Source of the DNA: a virus
Virus record (IMG/VR): IMGVR_UViG_3300031957_001582
Coordinates: 1-21,397 of that record
Length of the DNA: 21,397 bases
Reading direction: 5' to 3' (one strand)
Part shown: positions 8,320 to 13,316 of the stretch, in pieces
Layout: each line of letters starts with the position of its first letter
How positions within the stretch are numbered: the first letter of the stretch is position 1
The notes under the pieces: generated by a model
Database searches by the model: none
Seen by the model: only the letters and a program-made list of their open reading frames with translations
Told to the model about the DNA's origin: nothing
Position numbers and translations under genes: made by a program

Positions 8320-9108
8320 TAATCAGTGGTTGATGTTGGTAGGTTGTTAGACCCTCAGGGACTAAGCAAACTTAGAAGGCTTAGAAGTCAGGCTTGAACC
8401 CTGACAATTGGGGGCAACGTGAAACGGCAGGGGGGGGAAGTCATAGAAACCGAGTAATTCGGTCAAGTCGAATGAACTTCCTAGACTGTAGTGAATGCAA
8501 ACGTTTCCAAATAGTGGAGGAACTGAAAAGCTGAAAAAGTCAGGCTCATACTAGAGTTTGAAACAGGAAGCATTAAACAGGTTGTTATGGTTCGAGGTAG
8601 TCAAAAAATTGTCCGATACTTTAGGGCAATCATGCACAAGACACTTTGGAGAAAATAAAGCAAATCCCCTTGGGGAGCTTCAAAGCCCATAATCTCAGGT
8701 TAAGTAAACTTATTTTCTGAGTTTGCTAAATGTTACCAGATAGTTTTTTTTCAAATCCATTTACTAAATCACAAATTGTGTTGAATGAAAAAAAGCACTC
8801 TTATCAATAACTGAAAGTTAAAAAGAAATTACAACAATATTTAATCAATTGAGGTTGACTATTAATGTAATGGTTGCGAGATTGTCAAGACGCTATGAAT
8901 CCAAGGGTTCAGGCGTGGAGGTTTTCTAGCCTAAGTTATTGAAAAAAAATTACTAATTGAAAAACTGTGAAAGTCAGGAATGAAGCCGAAACTGTGGGAG
9001 GTGTATGGTTCTAAGTCGCAAGGCTTAGATTAAATTCAAAGTTTAATAAACCGAAACGAAAGAACCCACGACAACGCCAAGCAACCCCTCCAAAATTGGT
9101 TGCTTGGC
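8320..9108 (+). ncRNA. Large structured non-coding RNA candidate (about 0.8 kb, GOLLD/ROOL-like class possible)
   Basis: Nearly 800 bases lack a credible reading frame and sit behind a consensus-like promoter. The base composition differs from nearby genes, with GC-rich patches and conserved-looking purine tracts. Visible stems include CTAAG/CTTAG closed by CAAA (8362-8375); GTCAGG/CCTGAC (8387-8405); a two-level helix GGAAGT/ACTTCC (8436-8441 with 8476-8481) enclosing ACCGA/TCGGT (8449-8463); a seven-pair stem with a GCAA tetraloop of the GNRA type (9011-9028); and a perfect 11-pair hairpin at the 3' end (9076-9086 with 9098-9108). AAGTCAGG occurs three times (8385, 8537, 8971). GOLLD and ROOL RNAs are 0.5-0.9 kb phage-associated RNAs of this style; membership is a guess from size, context and structure, not from a match. 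A run of seven or eight G near 8430 is notable. Confidence 0.6.
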
Positions 9109-9124
9109 TTCGTCTTAGTAATAA
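9076..9124 (+). repeat. Boundary element copy 1 (hairpin + CGTCTTAGTAATAA)
   Basis: A perfect 11-pair stem GCCAAGCAACC/GGTTGCTTGGC (9076-9086, 9098-9108) also ends the large RNA. The core motif TTCGTCTTAGTAATAA follows at 9109-9124, then AAGGAGG and the ATG at 9153. Confidence 0.85.
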
Positions 9125-9152
9125 ATAAATTCATAATAAGGAGGAAATAATT

Positions 9153-9602
9153 ATGGGTTACACAATAAAAAACAATAACAGTAAAATTGAAATTGTTGAC
9201 GGCATTCACTATCAAAAGAATGTAATCAAGGATTGGATTTTAGAACTAGTTAATGATGACTTTTATTCTGACTTTAACACTGATAGTTTATTAGGTGAAA
9301 AAGAAATAAAAGATAACTTTTTAGAATTAATTAACACTTGGACTAATCAAAATTCTTGGGGTTCTGGAATGGTTTATAACAGTAACATTCTTAAATTTTA
9401 TGATGAAAATCAAAAGTTTATTGATGATTATGTTTATGAACAAGCAGAGGAACAAGGTTTAAATTACATAGATTTAATTGCAAGTTTTGGAACTGCAAAT
9501 ACTATGTGTGACATTGAGGACATCAAAATTCAATGCACTGTTTACGCTATTGAGTCTAATGCCTTCATGTTACATGAAGAGATTTACTCAGCAAAATTGT
9601 AA
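9153..9602 (+). CDS. Hypothetical acidic phage protein, first gene of the early array
   Basis: 149 residues, ATG eight bases after a full AGGAGG. No catalytic motif, signal peptide or membrane span is recognised. The sequence is acidic and aromatic, with a central NSWGSGMVYNSNILKFYDE segment and a C-terminal stretch (YIDLIASFGTANTMCDIEDI) that looks like a compact alpha/beta fold. Small acidic early phage proteins are often host-takeover or anti-defence factors, some of them DNA mimics; here that is speculation. It is flanked by boundary elements 1 and 2. Confidence 0.85.
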   Translation: MGYTIKNNNSKIEIVDGIHYQKNVIKDWILELVNDDFYSDFNTDSLLGEKEIKDNFLELINTWTNQNSWGSGMVYNSNILKFYDENQKFIDDYVYEQAEEQGLNYIDLIASFGTANTMCDIEDIKIQCTVYAIESNAFMLHEEIYSAKL

Positions 9603-9609
9603 TATATGA

Positions 9610-9646
9610 GGGGGGCAACTAAGCCCCCCCATCGTTTTAGTAATAA
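9610..9646 (+). repeat. Boundary element copy 2
   Basis: Seven-pair stem GGGGGGC/GCCCCCC (9610-9616, 9623-9629), then ATCGTTTTAGTAATAA at 9631-9646, then AAGGAGGT ahead of the ATG at 9668. Confidence 0.85.
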
Positions 9647-9667
9647 CAACAATCAAGGAGGTAAACA

Positions 9668-9751
9668 ATGATTGACGTTTATATAGATAATACAGGAAAT
9701 CCAATAATTACGGATTTTTCTACTGCAGAATCAATAATAAACAACGGTTAG
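9668..9751 (+). CDS. Very small protein, 27 residues
   Basis: The frame from ATG 9668 to TAG 9751 encodes 27 residues (begins MIDVYIDNTGNPIITDFSTA). It has the standard array architecture upstream: core motif, AAGGAGG and a six-base spacer. Its stop codon is built into the Shine-Dalgarno of the next gene (TAGGAGG), so the two are probably coupled. No function can be assigned. The strong start signals are the main support; it could also act as a leader peptide. Confidence 0.6.
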   Translation: MIDVYIDNTGNPIITDFSTAESIINNG

Positions 9752-9761
9752 GAGGTCAAAT

Positions 9762-9896
9762 ATGTCACACGATGGCAATACTGAACTTTACGAAAAACTC
9801 TGGGAAGAGGAAGACTCAAACCCTGATAACAAAAATAAATCTTACAAAGAAAAGATGGAGATTGTTAATAAAAGGTTTGAGGATATGCAGGGCTAA
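9762..9896 (+). CDS. Very small charged protein, 44 residues
   Basis: ATG 9762 to TAA 9896, 44 residues. It is rich in Glu, Asp, Lys and Asn and probably helical (LYEKLWEEEDS, then KEKMEIVNKRFEDM). AGGAGG is provided by the end of the previous small gene. Its last codons form the left arm of the hairpin of boundary element 3, and the stop codon lies in the loop. Function unknown. Confidence 0.7.
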   Translation: MSHDGNTELYEKLWEEEDSNPDNKNKSYKEKMEIVNKRFEDMQG

Positions 9897-9923
9897 CCCC
9901 CTGCATCATCGTCTTAGTAATAA
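9885..9923 (+). repeat. Boundary element copy 3
   Basis: Eight-pair stem ATGCAGGG/CCCTGCAT (9885-9892, 9899-9906) with the upstream gene's TAA in the six-base loop. The core ATCGTCTTAGTAATAA is at 9908-9923, then AAGGAGG and the ATG at 9948. Confidence 0.85.
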
Positions 9924-9947
9924 AAAATTATTCATAAGGAGGAAATT

Positions 9948-10283
9948 ATGAAATTAACAGAAAAAATTAGAAACCAAAAACTCGGCGAAGCTGTAACAAT
10001 TGGGCTTGAAGAAGAAAACATACAAGATATGTTATTTATCTTCGATGATGATGGCTATGTTACTGACAGTGACATAATGGCATGGTTATACAACAATGAT
10101 GAGGACACTTGGACTGATGAACAGGGCGACACTATGCAAGAAACTTGGGCTAATGGCGTGAGGGTTAGAGTCAATGATGAATGGGTAAAATACAAATTCA
10201 AAGGGGACATAAAAATTTATGGCTCAGAGTTTGGGAGTTCAGGAATTCATGAAATTTCTACAGTATCCCTAAAGCAGGGCTAA
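9948..10283 (+). CDS. Hypothetical acidic phage protein
   Basis: 111 residues, ATG five bases after AAGGAGG. Strongly acidic in the middle (FDDDGYVTDSDIMAWLYNNDEDTWTDE in two parts around residues 32-58), with a more basic, beta-rich C-terminal half (GVRVRVNDEWVKYKFKGDIKIYG). No known motif recognised. It ends LKQG with the stop in the loop of boundary hairpin 4. An EF-hand-like Asp spacing is not convincing. Confidence 0.8.
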   Translation: MKLTEKIRNQKLGEAVTIGLEEENIQDMLFIFDDDGYVTDSDIMAWLYNNDEDTWTDEQGDTMQETWANGVRVRVNDEWVKYKFKGDIKIYGSEFGSSGIHEISTVSLKQG

Positions 10284-10314
10284 CCCCCCTGCTTTTCTAT
10301 CGTTTTAGTAATAA
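10272..10314 (+). repeat. Boundary element copy 4
   Basis: Eight-pair stem AAGCAGGG/CCCTGCTT (10272-10279, 10287-10294) with the upstream stop codon in the loop. The core ATCGTTTTAGTAATAA is at 10299-10314, followed by AAGGAGG and the ATG at 10338. Confidence 0.85.
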
Positions 10315-10337
10315 ACCAATGACACAAGGAGGAATTT

Positions 10338-10700
10338 ATGTCATTAATAATTGAAAGCCCAAACAAAACTAAACAAGGAATTTCAGCACTAGAAAAAGTG
10401 CTTGGTTTTAATGCTATGTTTGGAGGTTACCAAGAAATTACCAAAGATAATTACCATGATGTTTACTTAAGAAATAAAATTCTTATTGAAACTAAAATGG
10501 CATTTATGTTTCTTGGTTCAGCTGAAAAGCCTGAATACCCAACTTTAAAAATGGTTAAAAGTTGCATCGGTATGAAGGTCAATGAAATACCAAAGACAAA
10601 GCGACAGTTCAAGGCAGAAATTAAAAGACTGTTCATAGAAACGGCTAAGAATGAGGCTAGAAGAGTCATTCAGCAATATGATGAACAGATACAACCCTAA
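10338..10700 (+). CDS. Hypothetical phage protein, Lys/Arg-rich C-terminus
   Basis: 120 residues with an ideal ribosome site. The C-terminal 45 residues are basic and helical (KTKRQFKAEIKRLFIETAKNEARRVIQQY), unlike the acidic neighbours, so nucleic-acid or protein binding is possible. The N-terminal half includes ISALEKVLGFNAMFGGYQEI. No family recognised. The gene ends before the hairpin of element 5 rather than in its loop. Confidence 0.8.
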   Translation: MSLIIESPNKTKQGISALEKVLGFNAMFGGYQEITKDNYHDVYLRNKILIETKMAFMFLGSAEKPEYPTLKMVKSCIGMKVNEIPKTKRQFKAEIKRLFIETAKNEARRVIQQYDEQIQP

Positions 10701-10706
10701 TAATAT

Positions 10707-10743
10707 GAGGGGCTGAAAAGCCCCTCAATCGTTTTAGTAATAA
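10707..10743 (+). repeat. Boundary element copy 5 (GAAA tetraloop)
   Basis: Eight-pair stem GAGGGGCT/AGCCCCTC (10707-10714, 10719-10726) closed by a GAAA loop of the GNRA type. The core ATCGTTTTAGTAATAA is at 10728-10743, followed by AGGAGG and the ATG at 10772. Confidence 0.85.
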
Positions 10744-10771
10744 ACAAATTCATAATTAGGAGGATAATATT

Positions 10772-11002
10772 ATGAAAGTTAAAATACAAAACAGAAACGT
10801 TATTGTTGATGAAAATAATGTTGAAGTAAGCCACGAACAAACACTTTTATATAAATTATTTATATCTGTGATTAATTCATCAGGGGTGTTGGGAAGAAGT
10901 GTAGACGTATCTGATGAACAATGTTTGAGGCTCATCGAATTCATAAAAGAAAGAGAATGGGAAAGAGAACCATGGAAATTAAACATCGATGCTTTACATT
11001 GA
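10772..11002 (+). CDS. Hypothetical small phage protein
   Basis: 76 residues, ATG eight bases after AGGAGG. Starts MKVKIQNRNVIVDENNVEVS, a short beta-hairpin-like lead, followed by helical segments (EQTLLYKLFISVINSSG, then DEQCLRLIEFIKEREWERE). No known domain; no signal peptide. The stop overlaps the left base of hairpin 6. An antisense frame over the same bases looks hydrophobic only because it is the complement of this gene. Confidence 0.75.
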   Translation: MKVKIQNRNVIVDENNVEVSHEQTLLYKLFISVINSSGVLGRSVDVSDEQCLRLIEFIKEREWEREPWKLNIDALH

Positions 11003-11042
11003 GGGGCATTTTAGCCCCTCAATTGTATCGTCTTAGTAATAA
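10999..11042 (+). repeat. Boundary element copy 6
   Basis: Nine-pair stem TTGAGGGGC/GCCCCTCAA (10999-11007, 11014-11022). The upstream TGA overlaps the left arm. The core ATCGTCTTAGTAATAA is at 11027-11042, then AAGGAGG and the ATG at 11073. Confidence 0.85.
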
Positions 11043-11072
11043 ATAAAAATTCATAATAAGGAGGTAAATATT

Positions 11073-11432
11073 ATGGAATCAACAATCACAATAAAACCAA
11101 CTAATCTTGGAATAGGTACAAGTTTACAAGGATTTGTAATCATATCTTATGCTGACTTAGTTTCAGTCTTCGGAACGGAACATAGTGGAGCATCAGCAGA
11201 TGACAAAGTGTTGGCTGAATGGGAGTTTGAATTTCCTGACGGGACAATTGCAACGATTTACAATTGGAAAGACGGAAAGAATTATGACCCTGTTGATGGT
11301 TTAGATAAAGAAGATATTCTTAAATGGCACGTTGGAGGCGTAAACAATAAAGCAGTCGATTTAGTGGCTCTATTGTTGTCAAGCAAATCCATTGATTCAG
11401 GCTACGGATATCCTAATATGAGGGGCAATTAA
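11073..11432 (+). CDS. Conserved phage protein of unknown function
   Basis: 119 residues. The pattern SLQGFVIISYADLVSVFG, then EWEFEFPDGTIATIYNWKDG and KWHVGGVNNKAVDLV, recurs in small proteins of unrelated phages (from memory of the pattern; no name or function known to me). It looks like a compact beta-rich domain. ATG is eight bases after AGGAGG. The C-terminal codons for MRGN form the left arm of hairpin 7, with the TAA in the loop. Confidence 0.8.
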   Translation: MESTITIKPTNLGIGTSLQGFVIISYADLVSVFGTEHSGASADDKVLAEWEFEFPDGTIATIYNWKDGKNYDPVDGLDKEDILKWHVGGVNNKAVDLVALLLSSKSIDSGYGYPNMRGN

Positions 11433-11456
11433 GCCCCTCAATCGTCTTAGTAATAA
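11419..11456 (+). repeat. Boundary element copy 7
   Basis: Eight-pair stem TGAGGGGC/GCCCCTCA (11419-11426, 11433-11440), with the upstream TAA in the loop. The core ATCGTCTTAGTAATAA is at 11441-11456, followed by AGGAGG and the ATG at 11483. Confidence 0.85.
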
Positions 11457-11482
11457 CTAGATTTATCATAGGAGGATTAAAG

Positions 11483-11671
11483 ATGGATAAGGCTCAGGAT
11501 TATTACGGCAATGATGAAAAATGCATGTGGTGTGACAAGCAATTGTATTGGGATTATGAAGGCGAAGATAGAATGGTTGTAGGAATTAATGGCGATTCAA
11601 TAACTGCTGTGCCAATTACAATTTGCATTAATAAAGATTGTGAAGACGGACTACCTGAATTCAAAGTATAG
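11483..11671 (+). CDS. Small zinc-ribbon-like protein
   Basis: 62 residues. Cysteines form CMWC (residues 15-18) and CINKDC (about 52-57), a C-x2-C...C-x4-C layout compatible with one zinc site. Acidic overall. ATG is seven bases after AGGAGG. Small phage zinc ribbons often bind host RNA polymerase or nucleic acid, but nothing here selects a partner. It is followed by the 11-pair hairpin of element 8. Confidence 0.75.
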   Translation: MDKAQDYYGNDEKCMWCDKQLYWDYEGEDRMVVGINGDSITAVPITICINKDCEDGLPEFKV

Positions 11672-11714
11672 GTAAGGCTAAAACTAGCCTTACCTGATAT
11701 CGTCTTAGTAATTA
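11670..11714 (+). repeat. Boundary element copy 8
   Basis: Perfect 11-pair stem AGGTAAGGCTA/TAGCCTTACCT (11670-11680, 11685-11695) with an AAAC loop. The core ATCGTCTTAGTAATTA is at 11699-11714 with one late change, followed by AAGGAGG and the ATG at 11730. Confidence 0.85.
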
Positions 11715-11729
11715 AGTATAAGGAGGATT

Positions 11730-11942
11730 ATGGCTAAATACAAAGAAAGCGACTTAGATAAGTACATTAGAACCGTCATGGCAGATACGATAATTGATAA
11801 CTACAAAGGTGCATGGGCATACGCAACCACTGACCAACTGATTGAAGAATTAGAAATTGTTTACAGATTGGGTGTCAAAGGCTTAGACAATATGTACTAC
11901 GAAGAATTAGAAAGAGAACTTGAAGAGCAAAAGCAGGAGTAA
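11730..11942 (+). CDS. Hypothetical small helical protein
   Basis: 70 residues, almost entirely predicted helical by eye (DLDKYIRTVMADTIIDNY, then DQLIEELEIVYRLGVKGL and a Glu-rich C-terminus). ATG lies only three bases after AGGAGG, the shortest spacing in the array. No known family. The terminal codons form the left arm of hairpin 9 with the stop in the loop. Confidence 0.75.
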   Translation: MAKYKESDLDKYIRTVMADTIIDNYKGAWAYATTDQLIEELEIVYRLGVKGLDNMYYEELERELEEQKQE

Positions 11943-11972
11943 ATCTCCTGCTCGATATCGTCTTAGTAATAA
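11932..11972 (+). repeat. Boundary element copy 9
   Basis: Eight-pair stem AGCAGGAG/CTCCTGCT (11932-11939, 11945-11952), upstream TAA in the loop. The core ATCGTCTTAGTAATAA is at 11957-11972, followed by AGGAGG and the ATG at 11996. Confidence 0.85.
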
Positions 11973-11995
11973 AAATTCATATAGGAGGAATAAAT

Positions 11996-12301
11996 ATGAG
12001 CGAAGAAAAAGAAGTAAAAAAATATTGGGTTGAAGAATGGTCTCAAGATACAAGGCATTATGCTATTGACTCTAACTATCCTTTAAACTCAGAAATCCTT
12101 GAGGCAACATATTATCATGTTGACATGGATAATACAGAGGGTGAAGACATCACAGAGGAAGTAAGACAAGAGATGGAAGACCAAGGTTATGACAGCCTTC
12201 CAAAGGATTTAAAAGTTACTGTTAAATTTACAAGCACAGAGTATGGTGATGATAGTCAGATTTGTAGTGGTGAATTTGCAGTTCCAAAGGAAGAGGCATA
12301 A
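11996..12301 (+). CDS. Acidic hypothetical protein, paralogue A
   Basis: 101 residues, strongly acidic. It aligns by eye with the protein at 12734-13021. YWVEEWSQDTRHYAI matches YKLEEYKQQTRCYEI, followed by similar NxxLxxEIxE stretches, and LKVTVKFTSTEYGDD matches LEVKLQFIESGAGDF, with the spacing kept over nearly the whole length. No function recognised. ATG is seven bases after AGGAGG. It ends EEA with the stop in the loop of hairpin 10. Confidence 0.8.
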   Translation: MSEEKEVKKYWVEEWSQDTRHYAIDSNYPLNSEILEATYYHVDMDNTEGEDITEEVRQEMEDQGYDSLPKDLKVTVKFTSTEYGDDSQICSGEFAVPKEEA

Positions 12302-12331
12302 GCCTCTTCCTGTATATCGTTTTAGTAATAA
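12288..12331 (+). repeat. Boundary element copy 10
   Basis: Ten-pair stem AGGAAGAGGC/GCCTCTTCCT (12288-12297, 12302-12311) with the upstream TAA in the four-base loop. The core ATCGTTTTAGTAATAA is at 12316-12331, followed by AAGGAGGT and the TTG start at 12354. Confidence 0.85.
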
Positions 12332-12353
12332 CAAATAATAATAAGGAGGTAAA

Positions 12354-12503
12354 TTGGCTAATGTTAAAAGAAAATTGGAAAAGATTATTCAAAACTCGGA
12401 AGACTTTGATGTTTTCAATCTTCACAGTCTCATCAATACTCATGGTGTTGTTTGGGTTGAGGAAAAAATAAAAGAACTCAACAAGCAACTGAAGGAGGGA
12501 TGA
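12354..12503 (+). CDS. Hypothetical small protein with TTG start
   Basis: 49 residues from TTG 12354 to TGA 12503. The TTG lies four bases after AGGAGG, inside the three-to-eight-base range of the array, and starts (M)ANVKRKLEK like its neighbour's MAK. The stop overlaps the next ATG as TGATG, and the last codons supply the next gene's AAGGAGG, a coupled pair. It is helical and charged, of unknown function. A second frame, ATG 12361 to TAA 12471, reads as a 36-residue membrane peptide, but its spacing of 11 bases is outside the array range. Confidence 0.6.
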   Translation: MANVKRKLEKIIQNSEDFDVFNLHSLINTHGVVWVEEKIKELNKQLKEG

Positions 12504-12682
12504 TGAGTAGAGTATTGACAGATAAAGAATGTGAGGTTTTAGCCGAGATTGGAAAGAAAATACGCAAGAGTTTGGAATGCGACATAAATAGTACAGGGCT
12601 ACCTTGTCGCACCGACAGGCTTGAAAGCGTAAAACTAATGTCGCAATACCTAGCAATTCATGACATAAAAGAGGAGGCTTAA
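12503..12682 (+). CDS. Hypothetical small protein
   Basis: 59 residues if started at ATG 12503 (MSRVLTDKECEVLAEIGKKI). An ATG three bases earlier is too close to the AAGGAGG, and 12503 gives the usual TGATG overlap with the preceding stop. It has two Cys, is charged and probably helical. It ends DIKEEA with the stop codon in the loop of hairpin 11. Unknown function. Confidence 0.7.
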   Translation: MSRVLTDKECEVLAEIGKKIRKSLECDINSTGLPCRTDRLESVKLMSQYLAIHDIKEEA

Positions 12683-12711
12683 ACGCCTCCTCAATATCGT
12701 TTTAGTAAAAC
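12671..12711 (+). repeat. Boundary element copy 11
   Basis: Eight-pair stem GAGGAGGC/GCCTCCTC (12671-12678, 12685-12692), upstream TAA in the loop. The core ATCGTTTTAGTAAAAC is at 12696-12711 with late changes, followed by AAGGAGG and the ATG at 12734. Confidence 0.85.
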
Positions 12712-12733
12712 AACCTATAAAGGAGGAATAAAT

Positions 12734-13021
12734 ATGGGTAAAACAACATACAAACTTGAAGAGTACAAGCAACAAACTAGGTGCTATGAGATTGTAACAA
12801 ACAAAGAACTTCCCAAAGAAATAATAGAAGAAGTATTTTATTGGGGAGATGGTGATGAATTTCAAGGTCAGGAAATTGACATGACAAGATGTGCATTGCT
12901 TGAAATCAAAAAAGACAAAACTCTTGATGTAAAAGACTATGAGGGTCTTGAGGTAAAACTTCAATTCATCGAGTCAGGTGCAGGAGACTTTACTGAACTT
13001 GACGTAGAGGAGGTGAAGTGA
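12734..13021 (+). CDS. Acidic hypothetical protein, paralogue B
   Basis: 95 residues, a diverged duplicate of the protein at 11996-12301 (shared EE-x4-TR-x-Y near the N-terminus, L-x3-EI-x-E, and a V-x-[FV]-x-F...GD segment near the C-terminus). Acidic and beta-rich by eye. ATG is seven bases after AGGAGG. Unlike most array genes it has no boundary hairpin after it: its stop overlaps the next start as TGATG, and the GAGGAGGTGA inside its end serves that gene. Confidence 0.8.
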   Translation: MGKTTYKLEEYKQQTRCYEIVTNKELPKEIIEEVFYWGDGDEFQGQEIDMTRCALLEIKKDKTLDVKDYEGLEVKLQFIESGAGDFTELDVEEVK

Positions 13022-13206
13022 TGATTAGCACTTGTACAGATTGTAAGACAGATATGGATATAGATTGTCTTAGAGGTGGGCTTGATGATATTGATTATGA
13101 CAAAATTAATCCATTCACTGATGATGATTTTTTATGTGATGAATGTATAGAAAAAAGATTTAAAAAGGAGAAAAACCGATGTGGAAATTCACACAGGAAG
13201 AAATAG
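13021..13206 (+). CDS. Small zinc-ribbon-like protein
   Basis: 61 residues from ATG 13021, chosen over GTG 13018 because of the TGATG overlap and better spacing from GAGGAGG. CTDC near residues 5-8 and CDEC near 41-44 form a C-x2-C...C-x2-C zinc site, with a very acidic centre (LDDIDYDKINPFTDDDF) and a Lys/Arg-rich tail. Role unknown; it may bind a host protein or nucleic acid. It overlaps the next small gene by 28 bases. Confidence 0.75.
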   Translation: MISTCTDCKTDMDIDCLRGGLDDIDYDKINPFTDDDFLCDECIEKRFKKEKNRCGNSHRKK

Positions 13207-13265
13207 ATGATGAGTATGAGAAAGCTTTAAAGTGGAAGAAAGAGTTAATGTGGGAGCAGGGATAA
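13179..13265 (+). CDS. Very small charged protein, 28 residues
   Basis: ATG 13179 to TAA 13265 encodes 28 residues (MWKFTQEEIDDEYEKALKWK, then KELMWEQG). It begins inside the previous gene in another frame and is preceded by AAAAAGGAG. One amphipathic helix is likely. Its last codons make the left arm of hairpin 12 and its stop lies in the loop, the signature of genuine array genes, which supports it despite its size. Confidence 0.6.
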   Translation: MWKFTQEEIDDEYEKALKWKKELMWEQG

Positions 13266-13297
13266 ACCCCTGCTTCTCAATATCGTTTTAGTAGAGG
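13255..13297 (+). repeat. Boundary element copy 12
   Basis: Seven-pair stem AGCAGGG/CCCTGCT (13255-13261, 13268-13274), upstream TAA in the loop. The core ATCGTTTTAGTAGAGG is at 13282-13297 with a diverged end, followed by AAGGAGG and the ATG at 13317. Confidence 0.8.
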
Positions 13298-13316
13298 GCA
13301 TAATAAGGAGGAAATT

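Noticed and set aside
8855-8871. Second promoter (TTGACT) inside the RNA region
   Set aside because: No -10 box at a usable distance.
8870-8945. tRNA-like segment with GGGTTCAGGC
   Set aside because: No acceptor, D and anticodon arms can be assembled around it; it is more likely part of the large RNA.
12228-12964. Two hydrophobic minus-strand frames resembling membrane proteins
   Set aside because: They are complements of acidic plus-strand genes; Glu/Asp/Lys-rich genes give Leu/Phe/Ser-rich antisense. The plus genes have ribosome sites and boundary elements.
9610-13274. Boundary hairpins as ordinary intrinsic terminators
   Set aside because: The bases after the stems are ATCGTYTTAG, not a U-run; termination by another mechanism stays possible but the classical type is not supported.
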